NCBI GenBank assembly: GCA_036583965.1
Contig: JAZBQD010000014.1
Span: 26,517,490-26,581,489 of the forward strand
Source: Prunella strophiata
Lineage: Eukaryota; Chordata; Aves; Passeriformes; Prunellidae
Direction: 5' to 3'
DNA: 64,000 nucleotides
The notes under the pieces were generated by a model that worked only from the letters and a program-made list of their open reading frames with translations, was not told the origin of the DNA and searched no databases. Positions within the stretch are counted from its first letter, which is position 1. Each line of letters opens with the position of its first letter. The position numbers and the translations under genes were made by a program. Positions 10,901-25,900 of this stretch are shown in pieces.

Positions 10901-13900
10901 AAAAGGAGAAGGTAAGGAAAAAACCTTCAGAAGACTGAAGTGTCTGTAACTTAGAACAATACTTTTAGAATTCTTGTAGAATTCTTAGCCACTAGATGGC
11001 TGGTATCTAATTCCACAGAGGACCCTATAAAGCCATTGTGATCACCACTGTGTTTGTCCTCTTGTCTAACATTTATAATTTTAGAGGTTTGATAATTCAG
11101 TAGAATTAATGCTGTTTTGTAAATTTTTGACATTGACATGACATCACTGTCTTTAAGTAGCAATGTTATAGTAGAATTTAAAGGGGAAATAAAAGGGAAT
11201 GAAGAATGATGTAATCTGAAAGGTCTGCTATCTTGTGAAGGGTAGAAATGTTATGAAAAGCAAATACAGATGCTTTTAGGGCAGGTGTTTTCACAGTCAC
11301 TGCAGTAGGGATCCGGGACATAGCTCTGTTTCCAAAACTGTACAGGTAGATTATTTTATTTGCCTCAATTTCTTTGTGTATGAGTATTCCTGGATGAGCT
11401 GCTAAGGAGTGCTTACAGCTCGAGGCCATTTTTTTTTTTTTATTTTCCTGACAAAAGCACTAGTTGAAGCATCCCATAAACTGCTTTAATTTATGCTACT
11501 GGTATATAATCTGTAAGGGACAGTGTAATTTAGAGTGCAGTTACAGTGCCTTTTCTTCAGCAAGCTTAGTCTGCTCACCTGGGGAGGTGACAGATACAAG
11601 AGTTCCACAGCTGGAATCCCCTTCTGCCATGGAATTTTTCTGCTGGCCACTTCCAGTTAGAATACACATCCTAATCCTATACTAATATTTCAAGGTAAAC
11701 TATATTGACAGCTTTTAATGTTAAATGTGTAAAGCATAGTAAGTAGTGTTAATTTCTGCCTACTCATATGACATTTTCATGTACATGGACCCTTTTGGGA
11801 AGTAGGGAATACATTTTTTTTTTTTTTTAACATTCTAGCCTTTATTGGAAGACCTTTTTTATTTTTTAATTACTTTTTCCTGGTGACAGTATTTTCAGTA
11901 TGATCAATTTGCATTAAGAAGTGATACAACAACTGTTCTGCACCTCACTTAACATCTATGAATTTCTAATAATGTGCAGGTATCTACTCTAAGAAAGGTT
12001 CTGTGAGATTTAATTCCACAAGGTTATACTTTTATTATAATCATTTTACACTGTTTCCTATGTATTGTTCATACATTTTCTAAAACAAGAAAAAAATGTT
12101 CAAAATGACATCTTGAGTGCAATTTAGTTTCCTCTTTAAAACAGCCAGTGGCAGCTATGTTTCTGTAGGTGTTGATGTCAGTGCTAGGTGTCTAAGTTCC
12201 TATTACAGGCAATGGAGATCTAGACAGTTAGGGGGCATAGAGAGCGACTGAGCTCACCCCAAAGTGGATATTGAATGATTTTATTTCAAGATAAAACATG
12301 TCCCCACTTTAAACATTTTTGTAGGTAAACATTGAAGAACAGGAAAACAATTGTAATTGAAAGTATATGTAAAATACATTAAAAATGAACACTTATATAG
12401 GTAGGTTGAAGCTAAATTTGGGTAGGATTTCTTTCCTTCTGTGTTGTATAGCTGGTTTGGATTGATTCAGAAGCAGTAGACAGAGGGTACTGATTGATAA
12501 TCAGTAGATTAGCTGGCCAAGATGCAGAATTCTGGATGGTTGAAGTTAGAGAGACATGAAAATTGCTTAAAATGCATGATGTTGTATCACATAAGGTTTA
12601 TTGAAAATGCTCCAAGTGTATAAAAAAAATTAGAAAACATGAGCTGGAGTTGAAACTTATGAAGATGGGAAAGGAAAAATTAAATAAGTTGACATCAAAA
12701 GAAGATACAGACTCAGTGCTTGGTGAGGCAGAAGACCTGGTGACAAAGCTCATGGACAAGGCAATGACACATTGTCTTTTCTGCTTTGGTTATTTGGCTG
12801 TAAAGTTTGACTTGCCAGCTTTTGAAACAGTCCCCACAGTAGAGGAAGATCAGTGGACTGTTTCCATTTGAGGAACCAATATTACTGTGAGCCCACTGTT
12901 AATTTTTGGAGGATTGTGTCAAACATGGGAAGTTTCTGATGACTGAAAAAGGAAAATGTCATGCCCAAGTTCAGGAAGAGCAAAAGGAAGGTTGTGGTGT
13001 CAACTGGCTCATCATTCTATCCTAAGTCCTAGAGAAAGTTCCAGAGCATATCCTCATGTGTGTAATTTCTGCTCTCACAAAGGATGCAAACACAGCTGAT
13101 AATGGCCAACATGGATTTACTAAGCTTAAATCATGCCTGCTGCTGGTATCTACTAGAGGTTTTCCTCAGGATTCAAGGGCCAGTATTGATTGCAATGTAT
13201 CACGTGTAGCAGGTTTGCAGATGACACCAAACTGCAGAAAAAACATTCATATGAAGAATTGCTGTAAGGAGAGACCTGGACAGGCTGGAGAAATGGGATC
13301 ACTGGAGCCTCATGAAATTCAGGCAAATTCATTGTGTAGTCCTTCAGCTGGGAGTGAATAGCCCCTTACACCACCACAGGTTATTGTGCTGGTGTTGGAC
13401 AGTTTTTTGTGTTGTACTTCTTTTTCTGACATGGAGGTTGTGGGAGGTAGTACTGAAGGTAAGTTCACCCACTAAAGAGTTGCAGCTGTTCTGATTACTA
13501 AAGATTTGGAACAGGTGTGCCCTTAATAGGGCACAGGTACAGCTTATAACATTGAGTAGTGTAAAAGGAGGGACCAAGAAGATAGGAGGAGATAGAATTC
13601 AGTTAGCAGTGCTGTGGTGAAAAAGGAGGATGGAGTCAGCACTGCTAGGAGCAGAACTTGTGAAAAGGTATGGGACTTTTTACACCAAGATAACATTTCA
13701 GAAATTGCTAATATAACTAGTAACCTTATCTGTGTCGATAATGACAGTTAGTCATTACAAAACCACAAATATCACACTTAGTCTTTGAGTTTACACATTA
13801 GTAACTTCTTTCTTCTATGAGAATGGTGTGACTGGTATGTGGATTTTCTCCTAATCCTTCATAGCCTGGACAAGTGCTGAAATAGGTTAAGTTATTAAAT

Positions 13901-16900
13901 ATTCATGCTGTCATAGTATGAGAAGTGTCCAGGAGGTAGATTTTTAGAGAAAGTAAGAAAAAAGAAGAGTTTTATAAATCAGAATTGGGACTATCTTTTG
14001 GATTAGGTATTTTCTGCAAACTGCATATTGCTTGAATTTTGCTTGCTTCAAGCACTGCATATTGCTTGAATTTTAAACCTTCATGATAAGCCTTTCCAGT
14101 GTAGTTTTTAATGGTATTCTGAGAATTAACTCTTGAGTTTAATGTCTTCCATGTTTACTTACTGACTTGTTAGGGTCATTGTTTTCTATTTTTAGATGTC
14201 ACTCCACATGAATAGTGAATCTCTAGGTTATTTTTTGCAAATTAACATCCCTGGCATATTCATATTAGCAGTTTGACCCCAGAATCTCAATTAAGTCATT
14301 GGTAAGGTTTCTTAAAAGCATAATTTGCACTTATTTTTAGTTTTCAGCTTTCTCAAGTAATTATTTATGCACTTTCATGTCCTTCTTGTCATCTGGATAG
14401 TTAATTTGTCAAAATATGCTCATAAGTGATTTGCAATCACCCTGCTTCCTGTTTTGTGCACATTTATTGCAGAGCAGTATCTTGCATAACCAAGTGGTAG
14501 ATCTGCCAGGGATATTCTCACATACTGTGCACAAATAATGCTTCAGAGAACCAAATAAATCATTTGTGGAAATAAAGCATACAACATGTAGTATATACAT
14601 ACATGTTACAAATCTGTTGTTTGCTTGTCACAACAGTTAAATCTATTCCCCTATGTTCCTACTTTCATGTAGACTATGTAAGTCTTGATTTCAGAAGAAG
14701 AGGAGTCTTGTTATAAGCAGAAAATGAAGCCTCTAAAGGTATGGAATAACCATATGTTCTGGGTGAGGACATGAGGGTAGAAGACAGGTGGAGACCTGAA
14801 TCAAGGTAATTGGAATGGTTTGGCAAGCAGGCTGTATGTTAAACTCTGAAAAGAAATGAAATGGGTAGAAGAATTGAGATTAGGAATAAGATCTGAGACT
14901 GACCATGGCAGTTAGCAGCACTGAGGACAGTCAGAGAAGTTTAGGTTTAGATGAGCTATGAGGAACAGGGCAGAATAAAGAAAATTACATTCAGCAGAAT
15001 TGAGAGAAAATGTATATGCACTGAAATATAGTTTTCATTCAAAGCCTGACATTTTGATATTTCCTTGCTATATTTGTGAAATGCATTTGCAGACTGTCTT
15101 CTTTTCTTTGAGTGCTAAGATAAATTTCTGTAATAGTGGTTAATAAAGGGCCACCAGTCATGACATTAGTTTAAGTGGAAGAAGTGGTTGTGATAAATCA
15201 TCTAGTAAAGTTTTGCCAAGATGACACTACAGGGTGAAATTTCAGGAGGTTTAGTTTGCTTTTTTAATGAATGATAAAATTAAGGTTTCCAGTGAAGTTT
15301 TTATGTATCCCACTGAATGCAGGCATTACATGTTTTTATTTTAATGACACAGTCTGTAGTTTTTTCCTCACTTGCAGCCCAGGATAGACAGTACTTCATT
15401 AAATAAGCAGTTATTCAGCATTTTTAACTTAGTGTTTAGCTCTGAGCTGCATTTTCTGCACAAAATTCAAACTCTTCTCTAGAAAAAGAATGATTAATTT
15501 TTATCCTGGGCTTTTTTTTGGTGATGTTTGTCACTATGGTATCCGACTGCTTCACAGCATTGAGTTTACTGTCCCTGTACTTCAGTGACTGGGTAGGGTT
15601 TTAATATCTGCACTTAAAAATGCTGACTGAAGCACTCTTAGATTATGGTGAGAAGTAGGTGTTGAATTGGTGTTTCCATCTGGTGACTTCAAAGAGCTCA
15701 TTTTTTCAAAACATTTAATACAGTTAGTGTAAAATTATAGGAGTGGCTCTTCATGGTCAGAATGAATGTCTGTCTAGCAAAGTACTCTTCTCCAGTTTTG
15801 ACTGGGAGTTAAGAGCCTGTTCTTAGAAGAATATAGTGGCAAAGCAAACACGTAGTATGTAACAGCTTCTCCAGTGTACTCTCACAGCTTTTAGCAATTT
15901 ACAGCAGCTTTCTACAACAGATGTATTGTTTTTGTATTAAATAGCTCCAATGGATTTTTTTCTTCAAATGCAAAATGCATTTGTTCAATTGGTCTTTGAA
16001 GCAATGGAAATTTTTAGCATTCATGACATCTCACAGCAAGGGTTTCACATCCTAATGAAGTATTATGTGAAGAACATTCTCTGTAAATTAAGTAGCATTT
16101 TATATGTTCAAATGTATAAAGATCTGTTCAGATATTCAGAGGTTTGTTTCTGGAGAACAGACATGGATAGAATGCAGTTCCATGGTGCAGCATTAAACTG
16201 CTGTTCCTGTTCTTACCTTGTTTAATTGATTTAATTAATACCAATGCACCTTTTAATACCTTTGATTTTCAAAAAGAAAAGAGTTTTTATTCAATCATCC
16301 CCATTCCAGGGGATAGGCCTTCAACTGTTTCAAGATCATTCATTGCACAATAAAAAGAAATCATGTGATTACGACTATTATTAATACATATGTGTTAGTA
16401 GGATGACTTAGTACCAGAATTTAAATCCTTGTCTTTGCAATTTCAACATTTTTTAATACACTCTTTCTGTATATAGTTATATATCTATTTCCATAGAAAT
16501 ATATATGTTTTTACAGAGAAAAAAATATTTTTTTGAGATTGTACATATGGACTACCCATATGGTGGTGAACAGAATACAAAGAAATTTGAGATACTTTTA
16601 ATAACTTACAAAAAATTACAACTTCCTGATGTGTATCTAATACTAATTTGAACAAGATTCCCTGAAACAGCAAAAGTGAAGCAAGAAAAATCAAACTTTA
16701 ATTGTTGAAAGTAAAGTGTGAAGATGAAATGAAAGAGCTGTGTTTAGGGGAAAGATGTTATTTTCCTCTTTTCTTGTGGGAAACAGTTATTGAGGAAACA
16801 GTCGTTCCCCAGTGATGGAATGTTTCTTGTTATGCCCTAGAAAGATAGTTTGTGGCATAAAAGGGATGTGTATCATTTTCTCACTTAAACTGTGGACCAG

Positions 16901-19900
16901 AACTAATGAGTTACTTCAGAAGAGAAGCTGTTCCTGGTCCATGGTCCTTACTGTGTTGCTGCTACTTAACTGGGAAAAAGGGAGGAGCTTCAGCACTGAG
17001 CATCCATGTCTCTGTCATTCAAGCAAGAAAGAGTTACACAGGCATAAATGGCATAAAAGGAGTAAAAGCAGCAGAAATCTTGTCATGCATCTCCAGTGCC
17101 TGAATAGTTTTTGCTGTGACATGAACTGTTGCAATGTTTGCTCTCCTTCTTTTGCTTTAAAGCTCAACTGGTTGTAACAGGATACAGACTGAAGGAAATA
17201 AGTTTTGAGAAAAGCAAATGAGTTTGTTTAGAAGTATCTGCTTTTTAAAATGCCAAGGGAGTATCCTCCTTGTTAGGCTGCCTATTTCAGTAGATAACCA
17301 CCAGGGAATAAATCAGCTAATAATGATTGTGGTAAGAGATGATGAGATTTCTTTCCCTTCCCTCAGTAAATAAATATTGTTTTCACAGGATTTTTTCTGA
17401 TCACCATCATCCCTTCTTTTCCCACTATAGTTGTGATGCCCAGCTTGAAAGAGGGGAAAAGTTTAGGATGTGAAGGATCCTGAGGTTGCTTATGCCAGCC
17501 TTGAAAAAGAGAACCTTGCTGCAGATATTCACCTCAAGGCCAGGGAGTCCATATGGAAAAAAAAAAAAAATTAAAAATCTAGGTTAATGACTTTGGTGAA
17601 TGCAGAAGGCATCTAGGCTGGAAATGGCATGGAAAAATTGAACATAAAGCAGAATTCATTGGGTAGTTTGAAAGAACAGACACAGTACTGATCCAAAAAT
17701 GTAAGATCAGAGGTACAGAACAGATTTACAAAGTACGGCATGATAATTTCCTGGACAAAATGGTAGAGGTCTATTTTCAGAACCTTCCTCAAAGACTGAT
17801 GAAAACTTCTGAAGTGGCAAATAAATTTATTTAGAGAATGACAAGAAAATACATGCAGGAGGTTGGATGTTGTCTGGTCTTTGCCCAAGAGATCCAATAG
17901 CACATGTGGATGAATTTGCCTAGCTACTTGGGAAAATGCCAAAACTAAACCCACTATCTCTGAAAAATGGCAGAAGGAAGAAACTCAGTCCTTTTGTGGT
18001 ATTTCTGTTAAAATATGTTCTTGGGTTTAAAAAAAGCTCGGTCAAGAGTGAGAAAGCAGGCCTCAGGATTATTTTTTAAAGGCTAGAGCCAGGGGTCTAG
18101 ACTTCTTTCTTTGAGAGTTTACTACTTTGGCTAGTCTTCATAGTAGCTAATTACCCAAATCTCCTTTGAAAATATGACTTTGTTAAATTACACAAGATGT
18201 CACCATTTCGGAGTGTCACAATTCCTAAAGAGGAATTAAGAGCAATTATTGAAGGAAGGTCAGCCCATAATATGCATCTCTCTTGATAAGCTTCATTTGA
18301 CTTGTGAGATGCTGTAGCACCAGCAACTGTCATGCAGCATGCATTACTGTAGTCTTCTGGGATTCTTGGAAAAGTCCAGAATACAGCTGAGATTTTCCCT
18401 ATGGAAATGAGCCCTTGGTAAAACTGACAATTCATATATATTCCCGAAGAGTCTGGTCTTTGGGGATTTTCTTTCTCAGCTCCATAGAAAGCAATCTGTG
18501 TACCAGATTCATTCCACAGTATTGCACTACCAAACTTACTGGGCATCAGATGAACCGTGGGTAAAGTATGCAGAGCTCAGCAAAGGACAGCTTGCTTTTC
18601 ACTGTAACTATAAGGCAGATGCTACCTTTCAAAGCAGTTGAATTGACGCTCACGTAGGGAGTTGTCAGGAACTATTTCAAATTTACCAGAGCGGCAAGGG
18701 AGGCTGTCCTGACTGTGATAGCACTGCTCAGGGCATACTTCTGCAGTTTGTCACATGGCCTAACATTCAGATCATCACAGGCAAATACAATATAATTTTG
18801 ATGACAAATCTCTTTCCCTTGTCAACTCCATTAGGGTACATTATTACACATTTAAGCATACAGAACTTGACAATAATATGAATGATTAAAATAGTTATTT
18901 TTCATTTAAACCATTTTTGATTCATGTATGAAGAGTTACTTTCTTTCTAAAGATGTTTTAAGTTTAGTTTTCATGGGCATCATGCAAAGAAGTTTTAGCT
19001 AGATTTGAAAAGGTTTAGAAACCTGGTAACAAACACTGGGGACTAAGACTTAGAGATTTGTGACCCACCTTAAAAATTGCCAGAAAAGGAAAAAGTAGCC
19101 TGACTTTAACTTCTCATTTGAAGTGCAATATGTCTCTTAGTTTGGTATTGTGCTGCTGTGCTGAAGTTGGCTGTATGTAATACAGGTACCTGATTTTTTT
19201 CCATCATTTTCAAATGGTTGTTTTTTGAGCCCATTTTTGGGGTCAGTAAGCATATGTAGCAATTACAGTATGCAAGAGAAGTTTGCCTTGTATCCCTTCA
19301 AATGGATTCTCAGGCTTAAGCTGGGATCATTTATCTTTAGCATAATAGCTGAAGACTTGCCCACCTAAACACTAGTTCACACTGCAAATGAAGAAAATGC
19401 CTTTTGGCTAACAGCAGTGTATTCTGTAACTAGACACTGACTGCATTAATGATATTGTGTAACTGAGTGTTACTGCCTAAATATTACACGTCTCCAATTC
19501 TGTTAGTTCTTTGATCATTAGATTCCTCTTTTCCAATTGAAACACTATCAAGTTGTGTTTATGTGTTTCACTGTTAATCAATAGTGAGCTGGCCTATCAA
19601 TTTCTCAATAGGTCAGTATTTTCCACTACAGCTTAAAAACTTAAATGTAATTAATTGCTCACTTTATCTTCACACATCTTTTTTCTTTTTTTCTGTTGCA
19701 GGATGTTACTTCAATGCTAATGAGACAGGGCTGGGTATCACCATCCTCCAGAAAATAATGCAAGTGGGAGAAAAGCATACTGAAGACATTTTGCAAATAA
19801 ATTTGAGTTATGCCTTGCCCATATAGGAAACATTAAAAAAATCTTGAAATTAGCTCAGTCACAGTTAGGTAGTTATGTGTCCATTTTATAGATCTATGCT

Positions 19901-22900
19901 TCAGTGAAAAGAGCCAAGTTCCTTTCCTTAGAGGCATGCATCAATAATATGGTGTCGAAGGTGCATGTCCTCTTCCCTCCCAATCAATATCTTTTTTTCA
20001 AAAAAGTAGAGTTGTTTGTATGTCTATACTTGTGCATGAATGTTTCATATAGCGCTGAAGAGCAGCTGGTATTAAAATTAAAATGGATAATTTTTTAAAA
20101 TATTTTTTAAAAAAAACAGCTTCAATTAAAAAAGCCTCAGCTTTTCTTGTTGAACTGTGGTAGTTTTTATACTTGTTGTGGTTTAAGTTTCTGACCACAG
20201 AAATGGCATTGAGTGTAACAGAGCCAAAAACAGTAGTTTAAGATGATAACCCTGTAATTCACCTCTGATGTGGAGACTCAGGTTCAAGTCTCTGCTCTTA
20301 TCCCAAGAGAGTTCTGTAATAACTGGTTTCCCCAGACCAAAGATTATATAGAGTTACATAAAAATATTGAAAGAGATTAAAAATGTTAACTCCAAAACAT
20401 ACAAGCAGTCTTGGACATGATGCTTGGAAAACAGAATGATGGTACATGGTTGCTTAATCTTCCCATCATAATCCAGCAGCCTTGAGTTTCACATTCTTTT
20501 CTGTTTAAAAAACTTAAAAGTCAACACAAAAAAATCCCCACTTCAGAATGATTCTTAGTTTAAGTTTCACATAGGAAAGTGGAATTACCAGAGACTCAAC
20601 ATTTGGAAGTCAAATACTTTAGTGAGTTCTAAAGACTATTTTTTGCAAAGTAAGGGAGTGTTCTGTTTGTACTTTATTGAAACCTTTCTGAACCACACCT
20701 TTCAATTCAATTGTTTTTGTGTGACAACATTTTGAATGAGTAAGAAATGTGTTAGAGTGCTGTGATGGTAGGTTCAGAAGTGTTAGCACTGTTTGAAATG
20801 GACCTGCACTTTTCTCTGTGGCATGGACTTCAAAGTACAGGACTTTGAACTTCTCAGAGTATTCTGACTATAATTTTATAGACTTAGAAGAACTGTGCAG
20901 TTATGCATGTGTTGGTCATAGGTTTGATTTGTTTAGGCACTGAACAAGATTTAAAACTGATCCTTTTTCAGATGAGTATCATCAATCTGTTCATGTCTGT
21001 GGTGAAGTTTTATATTTGTGCAATAATTTTCATCTGCTGAAGTAATTACTATTCATATATGGCTTCTAGCTGAACTGGTTGGAGAAAAATACATTCATTA
21101 AAATATTACTTTACTGAGATATATCAATTTGGAGCATAGAGGTCTTTCTTTAATATCTCCATTTCTTTTTTCTCTTTCCTCTGATCCCCCTGCCAGGGGC
21201 TCGAGCCATCCAGGACAGCCAGAGGAATGTCTTGACTTCTGACACCTCTCTTTTGGTTTCTCTGCCCACCTCCTCCCCCTGCTCGTTTCCCCCTTCTCTG
21301 CCTCTCTTCCCCATCACTCTATCTCCATTAATCTACCTTTCCATTCATCCCTTTTTCACCACATCTCTGAACCCCCTTCTGCCCTGCCACCATCTCTCTC
21401 TTCTCTCTCTTTACCAGTTTAAGCCATAAAGAGAATCACCTGAGGCAAAATAATACAAGAACACAAATCTAGAAATGTTGCCTATTAAGCTGAAAATAGT
21501 AAGATGGAAGGATACAGTGACAAAGTAGTCAGAAAAGAGAAACTGATGTCTTTGTTTAGGAAAAAAGTAGGTGTTCCTGAGGGTAAGCAAATGGCAAGTA
21601 TGATTAGACTTAAACAGGACAAGTCACCCATAATCCCATCCAACATTAAAAAGGAAAAGTATGAAACACAGAAGACATGTTTTATTTAGAATATGGACAT
21701 CTGCTTGGGTTGTATACTCTTTTCTATGAGCTAAGACTTAGCATAATAATAACAGCAAGTATCCTAAAGAATTGTTGGATGATTTGACTGTTTATATGTA
21801 AGTTCATTAAGAAATAAAAGCCTATGCAGAAATACCTGATAAGAACATAAACTACTTCAGAAAGGGGAGCTGAAGATGAGGATGTCTGATATGTTTTCAG
21901 AGATAATTTAGATGACAGTGAAAAAAGAAAAAGGTGTGACTAGGGATTTCTGGCAGTAAAGAGAGAAGTTTAGATCGCACACTTTTAATTGGCTGTGGTG
22001 ATATTGCTAGATTGTGGTAGATGGGCCTTTATGATGTATTGTAAACAAAAGAACTTCACACGTAAGTGCTTCAGATTTACAATGGGGCTGCTTTGGAATA
22101 AGATATTTAAAGTAATGAATAAGCATAAAGTGTGAGGAAAAGTACAGTGACTGGTTGATTTACTGGTTTATAAAAAACCTGGAGACATGATTTTGTTAGT
22201 TAAAACATAAGCATGAATAAACATATTTATTTAGAAGACATATAAAGAGAAGTTACAGAAGGGAAGTCATTCTCAGTATGCAATTGTCTTGAGAGAGATA
22301 GCTTTTTTACTCATTAGCTGATCTATCTTGCAGAGATCAAGGTCATATTCTGCACTCCAAAATTCTCTCCTTCCTAAAGATCTTATGTCTAGACAAAGAG
22401 TCATAAAAAGTGGGGAGAGCAAATTTAGGATCTCTTAGATCCTGAAGTAGTGGAAAGCATGGTGAGGTAACACACACTAATGTTATCTGTAAATGACATT
22501 GTCTGTGCCAGGATCAACAGAGCCATCTAATAATCTATATAGTGGTTCTCTTTAGATTTACATATGTGGAGCAATGACACCCAGCCTAGATCTACACAGA
22601 GTGAGCTTGGTTTTAGTGGGACTTCTTAGCTCAGATTCAGTGTCATGCAAATGTGGCTATAATTCTTCCAGACTTCAGCTAGTTTTAGGAGCATTATAAA
22701 TGCATACAGTTGGCTAAGAAGTGCTATTAAGTCCAAACTGGCTTTTGCAGGCAGTCCTATGTCTGTGTACCCACATTTGTCTGCAGATAGTCTGCCCATG
22801 AACTGTGGCATGTTGGTGGCATGTTGTGTGTATCACTGAATGTTGTACATTACCACATGGTGTTCTTCAGATGAAATTCACTCCACTTTAATCTTATGAG

Positions 22901-25900
22901 AGGGATGGTGCTCTCTTAGTTGTTATTCAGTATTTTATTTTCTCATTGTAGCTGTTAGCTTATGCCTTTGACACACAGCTTGTAGGTGTTTCCATAAAGA
23001 GAATTCTTTTCCTCACTTATTTCACAGCAGAGTTTTGCAAGTATAATGCATTTATTTTCAAAAACAACCTTGTTTGATGACAGGGTATTATTACTTCACT
23101 TTACAAATGGATATGTGAAGCCCTGAGACACTAGGGTCAACATCATTGAGTAATTTTAGGTGCCTGATTCAAAACACCTAAAACCTGCTTTCTGATTTTG
23201 CAGAATATTTGTCACCACAAACCATTTAAAAGTGCAAAGCACAATTTCCTCTGACTAGCAGGGCAACTGCATATAGTGCTTATGCAGTTTAAACTCAGAA
23301 TATGAAGTGGGCACTCTGAAAGTTACATACTTGACAATCATTCTTCTAAAGTTAGATTTAAGAGACTTTCCTACTGTCAGAAAATCTCTGTGGTACAAAA
23401 AGTCTGCATCTCTAGGTCAATATTGCACTACCCTGCATACAAATTTATTAATTTTTCTCATGCAGTCCTCTAGTCCAGAATATATTTCCCTTTCTGTTTA
23501 ACTTCACATTTAGCAGGCTCTGTTGTACAGATTCATGAACTACCTTTAGTGTAGGTTACATAGACAGGCTGAGGCGAGTTTAATGAGAAAAAAAAAATGC
23601 ATGCATAACTTATTTGTGCTATTTATTTACTTTTCAGTGTGATTTCTTAAAATATCCTTACATAATTATATATCTAGATATAATTTCCTTTTTCTTTTCT
23701 TTTGTAAAAAGACCATGATAAACTATCAATTCCATCATGTTTGTGGTATCAACACTCAGATATATTAGGCCTGTTCAATTTTTGCATCACTATTGACCAG
23801 CTGCATGATAGCAACTCATAGGGCTGAGACCCTGAGTATTCATGGCCAAAGAAGTCATCTTTTGCCCTTATGAAGCTTGTAAGCCACTAACTACATGAAC
23901 CTGATGCAGGTCAGTGAGAAATGGCACTTCAGGCTGTGCTGCACAGAACTCTGTGTGCTTGACTAGGATGCTTGGTACAGGTAGCCAGTGGCCGTGGACA
24001 ATATTATTTTGTTGAAAGTGTTGCTGATGTTTGCCCAGTTATTTTGGAATCCACTTTAGGAAAATGCATTCTGGAAGAGTGTTTAACAAGTGTTTCTGAT
24101 TACATGATGAAAGTTCAGGTCTTCTAGTCTGTCCAACTCTCTTCTTAGCTTTAGCCTTTATTCTAAATATCCTGTGTTTCTTTGTGTCCTTTCACAGCTC
24201 TTCATTTTACCCTTGGGAGGCTAATGCTGCCAGTCTTTTCCTCAGATATTTAAATTATTTCAACAGCCCTCTCCAAATTTCATGTCATGCCTGCATGAGT
24301 TGGGTCCTCTTTTCTGTCATCTCATTTAATTTTATTTTAATTTCCTGCAAATTTCCCTTAATATGCTATTTCAGATTTCCTTCCCTCATCCCCTATTTGT
24401 TCTTCTTTTACTCTAGAGCTCCTTTCATAGAAGTCTGACATGTGATGTTTCAACTTAAACAATGCAGTTTAATCATAAGCAAAGGAAAATGTGATTTTAC
24501 ACTGGGGAGTGGAGGTAATGCATAATAGGCAGTATTGCTGGAGCACTTGCTAAATTCACCATCCATAAAGAAGAAAAGTTAGTCAGAGAGAACATATCTG
24601 AGTCTGCATTTTACTGATGGGCAGTAGCTTTTTAGCATGGTTTGTACAGAAGACCATGATTTATTTAATTCTGAATGGTAGAATGAACAGAGTCTTAGAG
24701 TGCACTAGTGTGTAAATAGTACACTCAGGGAACTTCTTGTTTATAAAAGAAAATCAGATTATTATAGTAGAATGAAGGTAATGCTGAAATAAAGCAGTAT
24801 GGAAACAGTTTTAGAAATCTTAATTTAAGTGACTTCTCAAAAAAAAAATCATGCATGAATGTGCTTGAAAAGTTGGAATCAATAAGTTTTTGGTTGAAAG
24901 GGGGAGAAAGGGCATTTATTTTAATGTATGTAAATATAAATATATCTAAAAGTAACCAATAAATCCTTCAGTAAGTGAAGCTTATTTTATTGGTTTGATT
25001 AGTTACTCTGCAGAGTGAATGGGAGAATTCCTCTGTGCCATGACAAGCACTGTTTTGCTCACATCTGGTGTATATATTCATAATGCAGGTACTTTGTGTT
25101 GCACTAGAACTTCTGCACTGGTAACATGTTCCAAGTAGAGAAACAATTTCAGAATGTCAGTGCATTCAACACTTTTATAAATCTATCTTGACCATGAAAG
25201 ATACATTCTCAAAGTATTTGACTGATGAACAATGGGAGAAGACCTTGTAAAGTTTCTCCACCCAAAAAATGTAAATTTCAGAATTCATGCTACATAAGTC
25301 ATTTTTAAAATATAGGCTATATGCTTTATTTTATGAAGAGTATTAGCTTGAAAGTTTTTACCATTTCTGAGAATTCTTCTTTAAAGAAAACTGTGAAGAA
25401 CTGAGCTCATCTCTTGGTATGGTGTATATTTTTCAGAAAGGAAAAAATATGACCATAATTATGGCTTTCTCTAAGTCTAATATACTATTTTACTATAATT
25501 TAACTTAGAATATGAAGAAAAGAATAATTCATTATCTAGAACCTGAGCAGAAAACATTAATAATTAATGAATGATAATTTATGTAAAACTAGGTCCCATC
25601 TTAAAAGATAAAATTGGATAATGGAAGGAATGCAGAATATACAACATTTTTATTTTAAATAGATAATCAGATTTAAGTAAATCAAATGATACTGTGATTC
25701 TTAAAGCCATAATGTTGGAAAAAACCAAACATTGCATTAGCTTGAACATGAATGTTGTCATGGATTAAAGTATTACTAGATAAGAGACTTTAAACATAGA
25801 GACTGTAAATGATAGCTTATTCTGCCAAATTTTAATGTTAGTAGCCAGAGGGCTCCTCTAAAGGTGTAACAAAAGAGGAAAATGCATTTAAATATCTGAC

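Noticed and set aside
13516..13535. Small inverted repeat TGTGCCCT...AGGGCACA
   Set aside because: 8-bp arms with a 4-nt gap are expected by chance several times in a window this size.
16812..17177. 121-codon sense frame rich in Cys, Ser and Leu
   Set aside because: It resembles random translation of AT-rich DNA, with no family similarity and no exon-like borders.
17613..17954. 113-codon antisense frame near 17.8 kb
   Set aside because: No recognisable domain, no splice context, and no link to ANKS1B; probably chance or an unrecognised old repeat.
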